From Pseudomonadota bacterium (GTDB taxonomy: Bacteria; Pseudomonadota; Gammaproteobacteria; Steroidobacterales; Steroidobacteraceae), in NCBI GenBank assembly GCA_023391815.1, contig JAEWAF010000097.1:62001-126000 (forward strand): DNA of 64,000 nt. The letters run 5' to 3'. Positions 23,887-32,298 of this stretch are shown one piece after another. Numbering within the stretch: the stretch's first letter is position 1; the number at the start of each line of letters is the position of its first letter. The notes beneath the pieces were generated by a model, which had not been told where the DNA came from, did no database searches, and saw only the letters and a program-made list of their open reading frames with translations. The translations under genes were made by a program, and so were the position numbers.

Positions 23887-24486
23887 ATGTCACGCCGTTT
23901 ATCGACGTTTGTATTGGCCGGCAGTTGCGCGCTGCTGGCCTCCGCTTCGTTCGCTCAGGAAGAGACCAATCCCGCGGGAATGTCACCCGACACGGCGGGT
24001 AAGGAGATGGCCAAGCCCGCGCCCGAAGGCTCGAACGCGCAAGACAAGTTGTTCGTGCGTCAGGCGGCGCTCGGCGGCCAGGCCGAAGTGGAGCTGAGCA
24101 AGCTCGCGCAGAAGAAGGCGACCGACAAATCGGTCCGCGAGTTCGCCGACCGCATGGTGGATGCGCACACCAGGTCGAACCAGCAGTTATCGAAGCTGGG
24201 CCGGGGATTGAATCCGGACCTGCCCAAGGATCTGGATCCGGAGCATCAGAGCGTGCGCAACGAGTTGAACAAGGCGTCGGGTCAGACCTTCGACCTTGCG
24301 TATATCGCGGCTCAGATCCAGGAGCATCAGCGCACCGCCAACCTGCTGCAATGGCATATCAGCACCGGTCAGAACGAGGCGCTGAGAAAATATTCCATAC
24401 AGACGCTGCCCGAGGTGATGAGCCACCTCGAGCATGCCAAGGAAAGCTACGCGATGTTGACTCAGGGGGCCGGCTCGCGCCGTTGA
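23887..24486 (+). CDS. DUF4142 exported protein (copy 1)
   Basis: 199 residues with a signal peptide ending near ASASFAQE. The mature part is a four-helix-bundle DUF4142 domain: KLFVRQAALGGQAEVELSKLA, then VREFADRMVDAHTRSNQQL and a C-terminal LPEVMSHLEHAKESYAML. GGAG lies before ATG 23887. The function of DUF4142 is not known; genes of this family are often stress-induced. It is the third gene of the PEBP/cytochrome operon. A second copy lies at 33452-33967. Confidence 0.87.
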   Translation: MSRRLSTFVLAGSCALLASASFAQEETNPAGMSPDTAGKEMAKPAPEGSNAQDKLFVRQAALGGQAEVELSKLAQKKATDKSVREFADRMVDAHTRSNQQLSKLGRGLNPDLPKDLDPEHQSVRNELNKASGQTFDLAYIAAQIQEHQRTANLLQWHISTGQNEALRKYSIQTLPEVMSHLEHAKESYAMLTQGAGSRR

Positions 24487-24493
24487 GCGCGAG

Positions 24494-24805
24494 CTAACCG
24501 GTGAACTGATTCTCCGGCGCGGCCTGCCTTTGTTGCTCGGCCGCGTCGATTTCTTTCTCCGCCTGCAACCAGTCGCCCAGCTCCGCGCCCGGCGCGAAGC
24601 CGCGTTGTTGCGCCAACTCGTAGGCGCGGCGCGCGATGCGCTGCCAGCGCGTCTGTGGAGTTTCCGGCGTCATTTGTTGCACGTCCGTGCGGACCACGTC
24701 CGGTACTAAAGCTTCCGGCACGCTTTCGTCGGCGTTGGCGGGCCGGTTCAATGCAGGATCGATTTTGACGACATGTGCCGAGGATGATTTTCTGGCCACT
24801 CGCAT
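24494..24805 (-). CDS. DUF2934 domain protein
   Basis: 103 residues from ATG 24805, with GGGGGAG five bases before the start. The C-terminal half, RIARRAYELAQQRGFAPGAE followed by LGDWLQAEKEID, matches the short DUF2934 pattern (I-A-x-x-A-Y-E-L and DWxxAExE). The N-terminal half is polar and probably disordered. The function of the domain is unknown; genes with it often sit among stress genes. Convergent with the DUF4142 gene, seven bases apart. Confidence 0.8.
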   Translation of the reverse strand: MRVARKSSSAHVVKIDPALNRPANADESVPEALVPDVVRTDVQQMTPETPQTRWQRIARRAYELAQQRGFAPGAELGDWLQAEKEIDAAEQQRQAAPENQFTG

Positions 24806-24859
24806 GATGACTCCCCCGAGACACGGTACTGGATGAGACCAACCTATCAGCAAGTCTCG

Positions 24860-25840
24860 CTATATTCTTCGGTCGCGGATCGCCGGATCCGTGGCTGGAA
24901 AACGCGGCGGAAGCAAATCGGGTCCCTGTGTCGGCAATGTTTCAGAAACCGCTTGGCCCGAATCTCTCAACAGCGCGGCTAGCAGAATGAGCGCCGCCGC
25001 CGCGTGCACCAGGCCGCCCGGAATCCACATGAGCAGGCCCGCGAGCTGTTGATCTTCCACCGGCGTCAGGCCGAACGGAGCGAGACCCAGCGACGCATAG
25101 CGCGGGTACCAGGGGCTTTGCGAAAACGCCATGAGCGCGCCCAGCGCACCACTGATGACGGAGGTCGCGAACAGGCAGAGCACGGCCGATCCGTATCCAC
25201 CATGAGCTCGTTTGTTGTTGATCATCGCTGTCCAGAACAGCAGTGCCGAGATCAGAAACGACAGATGCTGAGCGATATGCCAGCCATCCTGCGCCAGTGC
25301 GAGCTCGAACAATATTGGCCCATGCCACAACCACAGTGCCGCAGCCTGCAGCACTGTCGCGGTGACCGCGCCGCTCAGGAAATGCCAACTGCTTTGCAAG
25401 ACGGAGCTGCGCGCCCAGCCGCCAATGCGTTTGCGGGCCGCGCCAGGCCACGCCCACAGCATGGTTTCCAAAGGGCGTGACAAAACCAGCAACGGCGCGG
25501 CAACCAGCATCAGCAATTCGTGCTCGACCATGTGCAACGTGAAGGAATTTTCCCCTGCCTCGTGCAGAGGAGAAATCGCTGCGGCGGCGAGACTCAGCCA
25601 TCCGGCAGCAAACAAAAGTGCGCGACGGCGGAGTATGGGGCGGCCCCGGTGAGCGCGCTTCAGCAAGCGCGCGGCTCCATACGCATACAACAACAGTGAC
25701 AACGCTAGTGGAATCAGAATGGTCGGAGTCAATGTCCATCCCGGTTCCTGGTGCGGCACCGGGCTGGGATGCCCCCAAGCCAGCGTCGGCGATAACAAGA
25801 TCGTGGCAATCGACAGCAGGAGTGTTGTCAGGCGAAACAC
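24860..25840 (-). CDS. Cytochrome c oxidase assembly protein, CtaG/Caa3 type
   Basis: About 326 residues from GTG 25840; the frame is longer but upstream residues are a shadow of the neighbouring gene. Starts with a hydrophobic segment TTLLLSIATILLSP and has about seven membrane spans, with HMVEHELLMLVAAPLLVLSRP, AQHLSFLISALLFW and LHEAGENSFTLHMVEH typical of the Caa3-type CtaG family. The conserved His residues (HExxE- and H-rich loops) may handle copper for the oxidase CuB site. Last gene of the alcohol dehydrogenase-oxidase operon, overlapping the preceding gene by 13 bases. Confidence 0.87.
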   Translation of the reverse strand: MFRLTTLLLSIATILLSPTLAWGHPSPVPHQEPGWTLTPTILIPLALSLLLYAYGAARLLKRAHRGRPILRRRALLFAAGWLSLAAAAISPLHEAGENSFTLHMVEHELLMLVAAPLLVLSRPLETMLWAWPGAARKRIGGWARSSVLQSSWHFLSGAVTATVLQAAALWLWHGPILFELALAQDGWHIAQHLSFLISALLFWTAMINNKRAHGGYGSAVLCLFATSVISGALGALMAFSQSPWYPRYASLGLAPFGLTPVEDQQLAGLLMWIPGGLVHAAAALILLAALLRDSGQAVSETLPTQGPDLLPPRFPATDPAIRDRRI

Positions 25841-26199
25841 GACGGCACGATCAGGTCTGCGAGCATTTGCACGAAGATCGGCAGCGCGAACATCGTGGCT
25901 GAGGTGATGCTCAGTAGCGGAATGAAGACTTCGAGCGCGTCGGCTTCCTCGACTTCCATGCCGCCGGCACGTTGCCACGCGCGCCAGCCCAGCCAGCCGG
26001 CCAGGCCGATGGCCGCCAACGCGACCAGGCCGACGATCAGCGCGATCATGTCCGGGCCGCGATCGCAGGCGGCGTAGCTCAAGTTGGATCCGAGTTGATG
26101 ATGAATGCCCCACGCGATCGGTCCGACCACCAGGCCGGCCCAGGCGCGCCAGCCCGGCACGCTCATGCCGAAGCTCAATCGGGATTTCGAGCCGTTCAT
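25828..26199 (-). CDS. Small membrane protein of the oxidase operon
   Basis: 123 residues from ATG 26199, overlapping the preceding stop as ATGA. Three hydrophobic segments: around GWRAWAGLVVGPIAWGIHH, MIALIVGLVALAAIGLAGWLGW, and FIPLLSITSATMFALPIFVQML. No family I recognise; position and size would fit an accessory oxidase subunit of the type seen in alternative CoxMNOP-like operons. Conserved position between the III-like subunit and CtaG supports a role in the oxidase. Confidence 0.75.
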   Translation of the reverse strand: MNGSKSRLSFGMSVPGWRAWAGLVVGPIAWGIHHQLGSNLSYAACDRGPDMIALIVGLVALAAIGLAGWLGWRAWQRAGGMEVEEADALEVFIPLLSITSATMFALPIFVQMLADLIVPSCFA

Positions 26200-26801
26200 T
26201 TCATCATCCTGGGGACCCAGTACAGCAGGGCGTAGAGCGGCAGCCAGGCAATCGCGACAAAATGCCAGTACAGGCAGTTGTCCGCGACGTCGGAATAGTG
26301 CGTCCGTTCGAGATCGTGCATGAAGGCGAACACCGTCAGCACCAGCGTGTCGACCCAATCGGTCAGCAGATGCACGGTGTGCAGGAACAGCACTGCCCAC
26401 ACGATGGAGCCATAGGCGTTTTCATCCCAGCGCACATTCAAGTTCTGGAACTCGAACCAGCGCAGTACGATCAGCGCCAGGCCGATCAAGCTCATGATCG
26501 CCAGGCCGATTCGTGTCGGTAACAAACGTTCGGCATGCGCCACCCGATCGGTCCACACGTTCGGCAGCTCGCTCACCAGCATCAGCACAGTGAACGCCGT
26601 CGCGACCGCCAGGTCCGGCGGAACGCGATGCGGCGGCCACGGCGTGCTGTGATTCATCAAAAAGAAATAAGAGCCGCCGGCCAGCACGAAGGCTGTGCCT
26701 TCGATCAGGATGAAGCCGATCACGCCCCACCAGATCAGGGTGCGATGACTGAAGCCGCTGTCGGGGAGCGAAGCGACCTCGCCGACGATACGATGTTTCA
26801 T
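26196..26801 (-). CDS. Cytochrome c oxidase subunit III-like protein
   Basis: 201 residues with about five membrane segments: WWGVIGFILIEGTAFVLAGGS, LAVATAFTVLMLV, IGLAIMSLIGLALIVL, IVWAVLFLHTVHLLTDWVDT and WHFVAIAWLPLYALLY. Features such as IEGTAFVLAGG, HTVHL and the final WHFVAIAWLPLY are the pattern of heme-copper oxidase subunit III. It is shorter than mitochondrial-type subunit III (about 260), consistent with a five-helix form. Overlaps the oxidase subunit I gene and the following small membrane gene by four bases each. Confidence 0.85.
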   Translation of the reverse strand: MKHRIVGEVASLPDSGFSHRTLIWWGVIGFILIEGTAFVLAGGSYFFLMNHSTPWPPHRVPPDLAVATAFTVLMLVSELPNVWTDRVAHAERLLPTRIGLAIMSLIGLALIVLRWFEFQNLNVRWDENAYGSIVWAVLFLHTVHLLTDWVDTLVLTVFAFMHDLERTHYSDVADNCLYWHFVAIAWLPLYALLYWVPRMMK

Positions 26802-28711
26802 GCCGCGCTCCTTTCACGAATCAGTCGTGGCGGAGTGGGCCAGAGCCAGCCGATCAAACAGACTGCGACCGGCAACGCACCCCAGATGACGGCGCGTGCA
26901 TCGAAGATCGAGCCGATGAACCAGACGGTGGTGGCTAGCGAGGCCCAGAGTGGCCACAGACTCGGTGTCGCCGACGGCTGCCGCAGATCGGGCTCCGCAT
27001 TCAGGATCGTCGTGCACAGAACTTCACGATGCGAGGGCGACAGACCTTCCATCACTTGTCTCGGACCCGGCTGCCACAATGCTTCGCGGCCCGTAACGAC
27101 CGGCACGTGCATGAAGTTGTACGGCGGCGGCGGCGAGCTCGTCGCCCATTCGAGCGTCGGCGCGCCCCAGGGATTGTCGCCCGCTGGCGCGCCGACGCGC
27201 AGGGAGCGCACTACATTGATGATGAACAGCAGCACGCTTATCGCGATCAGATACGCGCCGACGCTCGAGAGCTGATTGAGCGATTCCCAGCCCAGGCCCG
27301 AGGCGTACGTGTACACACGTCGTGGCATGCCGGCCAGGCCGAGAATGTGCATCGGGAAGAACGCGACGTTGAAGCCGATGAAGAACAGCCAGAAGTTCCA
27401 CCGGCCCAGCCGCTCGCTGAGCATCCTGCCGGTGAATTTGGGAAACCAGTAGTAGAACGCGCCGAACAGCGGAAACACCGCGCCGCCGATCAGCACGTAA
27501 TGAAAGTGCGCGACGACGAAATAGGTGTCGTGCAATTGCAGATCCAGAGGCACGGCCGCGAGCATGACGCCGGTGAGTCCGCCGAGCACGAAAATCACGA
27601 TGAAGCCGATGACGAACAGCAGCGGCGATTGAAAGCGCGGCTTGCCGTCCCACAGCGTCGCGATCCACGCGAAGATCTGAATTCCCGATGGAATCGCGAT
27701 CATCATGCTGGCCGCGGTATAGAAGCTGCTGCCCAGGTGCGGGATGCCGGTGGCGAACATGTGATGCACCCACAGACCGAAGGCAAGCAGGCTGGTCGCG
27801 AGCAGCGCCAGGACCATCAGGGTGTAGGCGAAGATGGTTCGACGCGAGAACGTGATGACGATCGAGGACACCATGCCCAGCGCCGGCAGGAAAATGATGT
27901 AAACCTCGGGGTGGCCGAAGAACCAGAATAAGTGCTGCCACAACAGCGCATCGCCGCCTTCGGCCGGATTGTAGAAGTGCGTGCCGATCAGCCGATCCGA
28001 GATCAGGAAGCTGGACGCCAGCATCACCGCCGGCATGGCGATGATGATCATCATCGAGGTGGCCAGCATGGACCAAAGGAATAACGGCATGCGCGACAGC
28101 GTCATGCCGGGCGCGCGCTGCTTCATGATCGTCGCGACGAGCTCGACCGCGATCGCCAGCGCCGCCACTTCGGTGAACGTGATCATCTGCGCCCAGAAGT
28201 CGGTGCGCTTGCCGGCGGAATACTCCGGCCCGGCCAGCGGCACGTACGAGAACCAGCCGGTTTCCGGGCCGATGTTCAGGAGGAACGCGACCCACACCAT
28301 GATGCCGCCGGCCAGATACACCCAATAGCTGTAAGCGTTGAGCCGCGGGAACGAGATATTTCGCGTGCCGCACATCAACGGCACGATATACACCGCCACG
28401 GCTTCCATGATGGGCACGGCGAACAGAAACATCATGGTCGTGCCGTGCATGGTGAAGATCTGGTTGTAGCGGTCCGGACCGATCAGTCCGCTCTCGGGCC
28501 GCAGCAGCTGAGTGCGCATCAGCAAGGCGAGCACGCCCGCGAGGACGAAGAACACGAAGGCCGTGATCAGATAGCGACGCCCGACGATCTTGTGATCGAC
28601 GGTCGCCAGCCTTTCCCAAAAGCCGCGGCCCGTGCCCCAAGTGTGTGTGAGTTGCGCTTCGAGCGCGGTGATCTCGGCCTCACCCGGTTCGCGTGGCAGG
28701 GCGGCGCTCAT
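26798..28711 (-). CDS. ctaD: Cytochrome c oxidase subunit I
   Basis: 637 residues, twelve or more membrane spans. Metal ligands are all present: heme a His89 and His404, CuB His267 (in GHPEVY, with the cross-linked Tyr271), His316-His317, and heme a3 His402. Two proton-channel positions differ from canonical A-type enzymes: the K-channel Lys is Gln345 (PSGIQIF), and the D-channel entry Asp aligns with Asn118 (CGTRNISFPRLN). Glu269 of HPEVY is kept. A C-terminal extension beyond residue 520 carries extra membrane segments. Sits between subunits II and III in an operon with a PQQ dehydrogenase. Resembles alternative CoxN-type oxidases. Confidence 0.93.
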   Translation of the reverse strand: MSAALPREPGEAEITALEAQLTHTWGTGRGFWERLATVDHKIVGRRYLITAFVFFVLAGVLALLMRTQLLRPESGLIGPDRYNQIFTMHGTTMMFLFAVPIMEAVAVYIVPLMCGTRNISFPRLNAYSYWVYLAGGIMVWVAFLLNIGPETGWFSYVPLAGPEYSAGKRTDFWAQMITFTEVAALAIAVELVATIMKQRAPGMTLSRMPLFLWSMLATSMMIIIAMPAVMLASSFLISDRLIGTHFYNPAEGGDALLWQHLFWFFGHPEVYIIFLPALGMVSSIVITFSRRTIFAYTLMVLALLATSLLAFGLWVHHMFATGIPHLGSSFYTAASMMIAIPSGIQIFAWIATLWDGKPRFQSPLLFVIGFIVIFVLGGLTGVMLAAVPLDLQLHDTYFVVAHFHYVLIGGAVFPLFGAFYYWFPKFTGRMLSERLGRWNFWLFFIGFNVAFFPMHILGLAGMPRRVYTYASGLGWESLNQLSSVGAYLIAISVLLFIINVVRSLRVGAPAGDNPWGAPTLEWATSSPPPPYNFMHVPVVTGREALWQPGPRQVMEGLSPSHREVLCTTILNAEPDLRQPSATPSLWPLWASLATTVWFIGSIFDARAVIWGALPVAVCLIGWLWPTPPRLIRERSAA

Positions 28712-29745
28712 TTCAAGCTATCCAGATAAGAGGTCAGCGCGTTCAAATCGCTCTCGGACAATTGCACCTGAGGCATGTGATTGCCCGGCTTGATGGAGTG
28801 AGGATCGCGCAACCAGTCGCGCAAGGCTTCGACGGAATACGGGCGGGCGCCGGCCGCGATCGATCGACGGCTGGCGAGATGCGTGAGATCAGGTCCGGTC
28901 TGGCCGGCGGCGGGCGTGCCGACGATCTGGTGACACGACACGCACGCACCGCTCATGAAGATTTCATGGCCTCGCACCTGTTCCGGTGTGCTCGGCGCGG
29001 GCGCGGGCTGGACTTGCCGTTCACGCCACGTGGCGAAGTCGCTTTCGTTCACTACCGTGGCATCGAACGCCATCTGCGCGTGTTGCAAGCCGCAGAATTC
29101 GGCGCATTGGCCACGGTATTCACCTTCGCGTCGTGGTGTGAGCACGATTGAATTGATGCGGCCGGGAATCAGGTCTTGCTTGCCGGCGAGGTTGGGCACC
29201 CAGAAGCTGTGGATCACATCCTCGGCCTGCAACTCGATCACGGCGGGACGGCCGGCGGGTAGTCGCAGCTCGTTCGCGGTAACGATGTTTCTGTCCGGGG
29301 TCTCGCCCTCGTACTCGACTTTCCACCACCATTGCGCGGCCGTGACCTTGATTTTGAGTGCATCCTCGAGCCGCGCGTTCGCCAGGCTGCGATCGATGAA
29401 GAAGCTGCCCAGGCTGAGCACGATCAGGCCGACGAGGATCAACCCGAACCAGCCGCCGATCGCCATGCGCAGCGGTTTTTCGGCCCGGCTCATCGATCCG
29501 TGAGTCAGGGGTTCCGCCGATAGCACATGGCGCGCTCGCCACAATGCGTGGGCGAGAAACGCGAGCACGAGTACGTACATGAGCCCGCACACCCAGAGCA
29601 TCAGCGTCCACAAGCTGCCGATCATCGAAGCCTGATCGCCGGCCGGATCGAGCGCCGCCTGTCTGCCGGAGCAGCCCGCGACGAGCAGCATCAGCGTCAT
29701 CGCGCCGCATGCCCGCTGCCATGTTGCTCGATGCACGCCCATCAT
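28708..29745 (-). CDS. Cytochrome c oxidase subunit II with fused cytochrome c domain
   Basis: 345 residues from ATG 29745, which overlaps the preceding cytochrome stop. The lipobox LVAGC (Cys25) suggests a lipid-anchored N-terminus, followed by two membrane helices. The CuA domain has HSFWVPNLAGKQD and QCAEFCGLQHAQM, giving both Cys, the two His, Glu and Met ligands. A C-terminal c-type domain follows, with CVSCH and a Met in KPGNHMPQ. This caa3-like arrangement passes electrons from a soluble or fused cytochrome directly to CuA. Overlaps subunit I by four bases. Confidence 0.92.
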   Translation of the reverse strand: MMGVHRATWQRACGAMTLMLLVAGCSGRQAALDPAGDQASMIGSLWTLMLWVCGLMYVLVLAFLAHALWRARHVLSAEPLTHGSMSRAEKPLRMAIGGWFGLILVGLIVLSLGSFFIDRSLANARLEDALKIKVTAAQWWWKVEYEGETPDRNIVTANELRLPAGRPAVIELQAEDVIHSFWVPNLAGKQDLIPGRINSIVLTPRREGEYRGQCAEFCGLQHAQMAFDATVVNESDFATWRERQVQPAPAPSTPEQVRGHEIFMSGACVSCHQIVGTPAAGQTGPDLTHLASRRSIAAGARPYSVEALRDWLRDPHSIKPGNHMPQVQLSESDLNALTSYLDSLK

Positions 29746-30287
29746 CGCTGCACTTTGGGTGGATCGCTGTGTATGGACTGATGCGGGATCTGCGTCAGCG
29801 GCTTGGTGTTCTTCATCTCGTCGCCGCGCGACGGCACCGCATCCTTCGCCGCGTTGCCGTTCATTGCGCGCACGTAGGCGGCGAGCTCCCAGATCTGTTG
29901 TTCCGGAATGTGACCGGCGAAGGAAGGCATGCCGTTGGGACGACCTTGGGCGATGCTGGAATAGATCTGTTCGATTTCGCCACCGTAACGCCACTTGTCG
30001 TCCATCAACGGCGGACCGATGTCGCCGCCGCCAGCGGCGTGGCAGCTATAGCAGTTGTACCACTCGTAATAGCGCTTGCCCTCGCCGATGTGATACGCGT
30101 TGCCCTCATATTTGTCCGCTTCCGGATTCTTCGCGACCGGGCGAGGGATGCCGCCGACCCGGAACGACGTCGGCGAGACATTGCTCGCCGTCGGCGCTTC
30201 ATCGTGAAACGCGCGCGTCTCGCGCTTGCAACCCGCCACCAGGCCGCAGCCGATCAATGTCAGACTAACGAGGTAACGCAAAAACAT
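29742..30287 (-). CDS. Lipoprotein cytochrome c
   Basis: 181 residues from ATG 30287. A lipobox LVAGC within the first 20 residues indicates an outer- or inner-membrane-anchored protein exposed to the periplasm. One heme site, CYSCH, then a Met-containing loop NGMPSFAGHIPEQQIWELAAYVRAM, typical of small class I cytochromes c of PQQ alcohol dehydrogenases. Start overlaps the dehydrogenase 3' end by 23 bases. Its place between dehydrogenase and oxidase makes it the probable electron carrier between them. Confidence 0.88.
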   Translation of the reverse strand: MFLRYLVSLTLIGCGLVAGCKRETRAFHDEAPTASNVSPTSFRVGGIPRPVAKNPEADKYEGNAYHIGEGKRYYEWYNCYSCHAAGGGDIGPPLMDDKWRYGGEIEQIYSSIAQGRPNGMPSFAGHIPEQQIWELAAYVRAMNGNAAKDAVPSRGDEMKNTKPLTQIPHQSIHSDPPKVQR

Positions 30288-32184
30288 AGAGCATCCCACC
30301 GATGCCGCTTTGTTTCTTCAATTCGCCGATCATGTTGCCGAAACCCTTCGCGGCGGTCGGGTCGCGCTCATCCAGCTCGCTGGACACGATCGCGCCGGCC
30401 CAGCCGCCGATTCCGGAAAGAATCGCAACGTACTGGCGACCGTCGGGACCACGAAACGTGGTGGGCTGGCCGATGATTCCGGAGGCGGTCTTGAACTGCC
30501 AGAGCACTTCGCCGGTGCGTGCGTGCACGGCCTTGAACCAGCCTTCGAGGTTGCCGTAGAAAACGACGTCACCTGCGGTGACCGCCGTTCCGCTCCACAC
30601 AGGCCAGCGCTCGGGCACGGCCCACAGCTTGCGTCGGGCCACGGGGTCCCACGCCATCATCTCGCCGACGTGATCGCCGGGGCCCTGATAGAAACGTGCG
30701 TTCACGCCCAGATAGCCGGTGCCCGCAAGGTACGAAACCGGCTTGACCTCCCAGTCCATGCACATGTTGTTGTGGGGCATGTAGATCAGACCGGTGCGTT
30801 TACTGAACGAGGAGGGCGTCCAGTCTTTCGAGCCGGGCGAGTTCGGGCAGACCTCGCGAACCACCTTGCCTTGCGAGGGAATCTTCTCCTCGTTATGAAT
30901 CAGGCGACCGCTTTTCAGATCGACGCCTTTCGATGCGGTGATATAGGTATACGCGTCTGCGGCCAGAACTTCGCCGCTGACGCGATCGATCACATACATG
31001 TAACCATTGCGGTCCGGCCGCACGATGACCTTGCGCGGCTGACCTTCCCAGGTCATGTCGAGAATCAGATTTTCATTGACCGCGGAGTGATCCCAGAGGT
31101 CGTGCGGGCTGAGCTGATAGAACCAGCGTGCGTGGCCGTTGTCCGGGTCGCGCGCGAAGATGCCGTTGGTCCAGAGGTTGTCGCCGGGTCGGACTTCGTG
31201 ATTCCAGGGGCTGGGATTGGAGGTGCCGTAATAGATGAGATCGAGCTCGGGGTCGTACGAGATCCAGCCCCACACCGTGCCGCCGCCGATCTTCCAATGG
31301 TCGGGCGGGAACTGGGTGATGCCCAGATCCTTGCCGCGATACTGGGGATAGAAAGGTTTGAATTCGGCGGCATCGATCAGAACGTCGTTGTCCGAGCCGG
31401 TCGAATAGGCGCGCCACGCGACCGAACCGTCCGATGCATTGAGGGCCGTCAACCAGCCGCGCGCCCCGAACTCCGCGCCCGAGTTACCTACCAGCACTTT
31501 GTCTTTCACGACCAGCGGCGCCATCGTGAAAGTCTCGCCGACGTTGAAATCGCCTACGCGAGTTTTCCATTGCAGTTGCCCGGTCGCCGCATCGACCGCC
31601 ACTGTGTGCGCGTCGGTCGTGTTGTAAAAGATGCGGCCATTCGCATAGACCGGACCGCGACTGACCGGCTGACAGCACGCCATGCCTTGCGCCGCCGCGT
31701 CGGGCTTGGGATCGAACTTCCACTTCAGTCCGCCACCGGGCTGCGTCAGGTCCACTGCATACAGAATGTTCGGGTACGGTGTGACGAAGTACAGCGTGTC
31801 GCCGACCGCGAGGACTGACGACTCTTGCCCGAGCAGCGTGCCCGTGGCGAATGTAAACGCAAGCTCCAGCTTGCGCACATTCTCGGTGTTGATGTCGTCG
31901 AGCCCGCTGAAACGCGTGTTTGCGTAGTCGCGCGCCGGCATCGTCCATTGACCGTCTTCTGGCGGCGATGCAGCGGCGGGCACCGAAATGTTTGCAAGCC
32001 CCGAGCTGGGGACAGGCGCGCCATTCGTCTCGGCGGCCGCGGGCTTGGGATTGGAGAGCTCATTAACTTGAGTTAACCCGCTCTGCTCGGATTGATGGCA
32101 GCCGAGCAACGTGCAGCTCGCCAGTGCGGTGATCCACTTGATTGTTAGAGCAACGATGGGGCGATTGACGACGAGCTGATCCAT
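30265..32184 (-). CDS. PQQ-dependent alcohol dehydrogenase
   Basis: 639 residues from ATG 32184. A lipoprotein-like N-terminus has LLGC (Cys29). Beta-propeller quinoprotein: the vicinal disulfide Cys170-Cys171 (ACCQPVSRG) characteristic of methanol/ethanol-type enzymes, Ca ligands Glu238 and Asn323, and catalytic Asp365 in HDLWDHS. The residue two after the catalytic Asp, which is Asp in lanthanide enzymes (XoxF, PedH), is Ser367, as in Ca-dependent ExaA/PedE. Oxidises a primary or other alcohol in the periplasm. No PQQ biosynthesis genes lie in the window. First gene of an operon leading to a cytochrome and oxidase. Confidence 0.9.
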   Translation of the reverse strand: MDQLVVNRPIVALTIKWITALASCTLLGCHQSEQSGLTQVNELSNPKPAAAETNGAPVPSSGLANISVPAAASPPEDGQWTMPARDYANTRFSGLDDINTENVRKLELAFTFATGTLLGQESSVLAVGDTLYFVTPYPNILYAVDLTQPGGGLKWKFDPKPDAAAQGMACCQPVSRGPVYANGRIFYNTTDAHTVAVDAATGQLQWKTRVGDFNVGETFTMAPLVVKDKVLVGNSGAEFGARGWLTALNASDGSVAWRAYSTGSDNDVLIDAAEFKPFYPQYRGKDLGITQFPPDHWKIGGGTVWGWISYDPELDLIYYGTSNPSPWNHEVRPGDNLWTNGIFARDPDNGHARWFYQLSPHDLWDHSAVNENLILDMTWEGQPRKVIVRPDRNGYMYVIDRVSGEVLAADAYTYITASKGVDLKSGRLIHNEEKIPSQGKVVREVCPNSPGSKDWTPSSFSKRTGLIYMPHNNMCMDWEVKPVSYLAGTGYLGVNARFYQGPGDHVGEMMAWDPVARRKLWAVPERWPVWSGTAVTAGDVVFYGNLEGWFKAVHARTGEVLWQFKTASGIIGQPTTFRGPDGRQYVAILSGIGGWAGAIVSSELDERDPTAAKGFGNMIGELKKQSGIGGMLYVFALPR

Positions 32185-32193
32185 GCGGACTAC

Positions 32194-32219
32194 AACCGCA
32201 GCCTGTTGACGTAAGTTCC
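32194..32219 (-). promoter_or_regulatory. Possible ECF-type promoter facing the PQQ dehydrogenase
   Basis: On the minus strand GGAAC-N17-GGTT. It would start transcription only a few bases before ATG 32184, so either the message is nearly leaderless, the true start is further in, or the match is chance. Confidence 0.25.
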
Positions 32220-32239
32220 TTGCGTCCTTTTGCGTATCA

Positions 32240-32264
32240 GGAACTTTGTCCGGATGTCGGCATT
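32240..32264 (+). promoter_or_regulatory. Possible ECF-type promoter of the DUF1264 gene
   Basis: GGAAC-N16-CATT. Transcription near 32271 would leave a 28-base leader with GGGAGG in the expected place. The first 13 bases are identical to the site before the PEBP operon at 21792. Confidence 0.5.
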
Positions 32265-32298
32265 GGGCTCGCACTACGCCGCGCGGGAGGCAGTTTCA

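Noticed and set aside
27024..28640. 538-codon frame within oxidase subunit I
   Set aside because: Same strand but another frame of a gene with all catalytic residues; the product is Arg/His-rich and unlike any protein.
30310..31818. 502-codon frame opposite the PQQ dehydrogenase
   Set aside because: Antisense shadow; Arg/His/Val-rich with no domain.
32085..32098. Near-palindrome TTAACTTGAGTTAA inside the PQQ dehydrogenase 5' end
   Set aside because: Not at exactly these bases in any promoter context; it lies in coding sequence of the signal/linker region and has an asymmetric centre.
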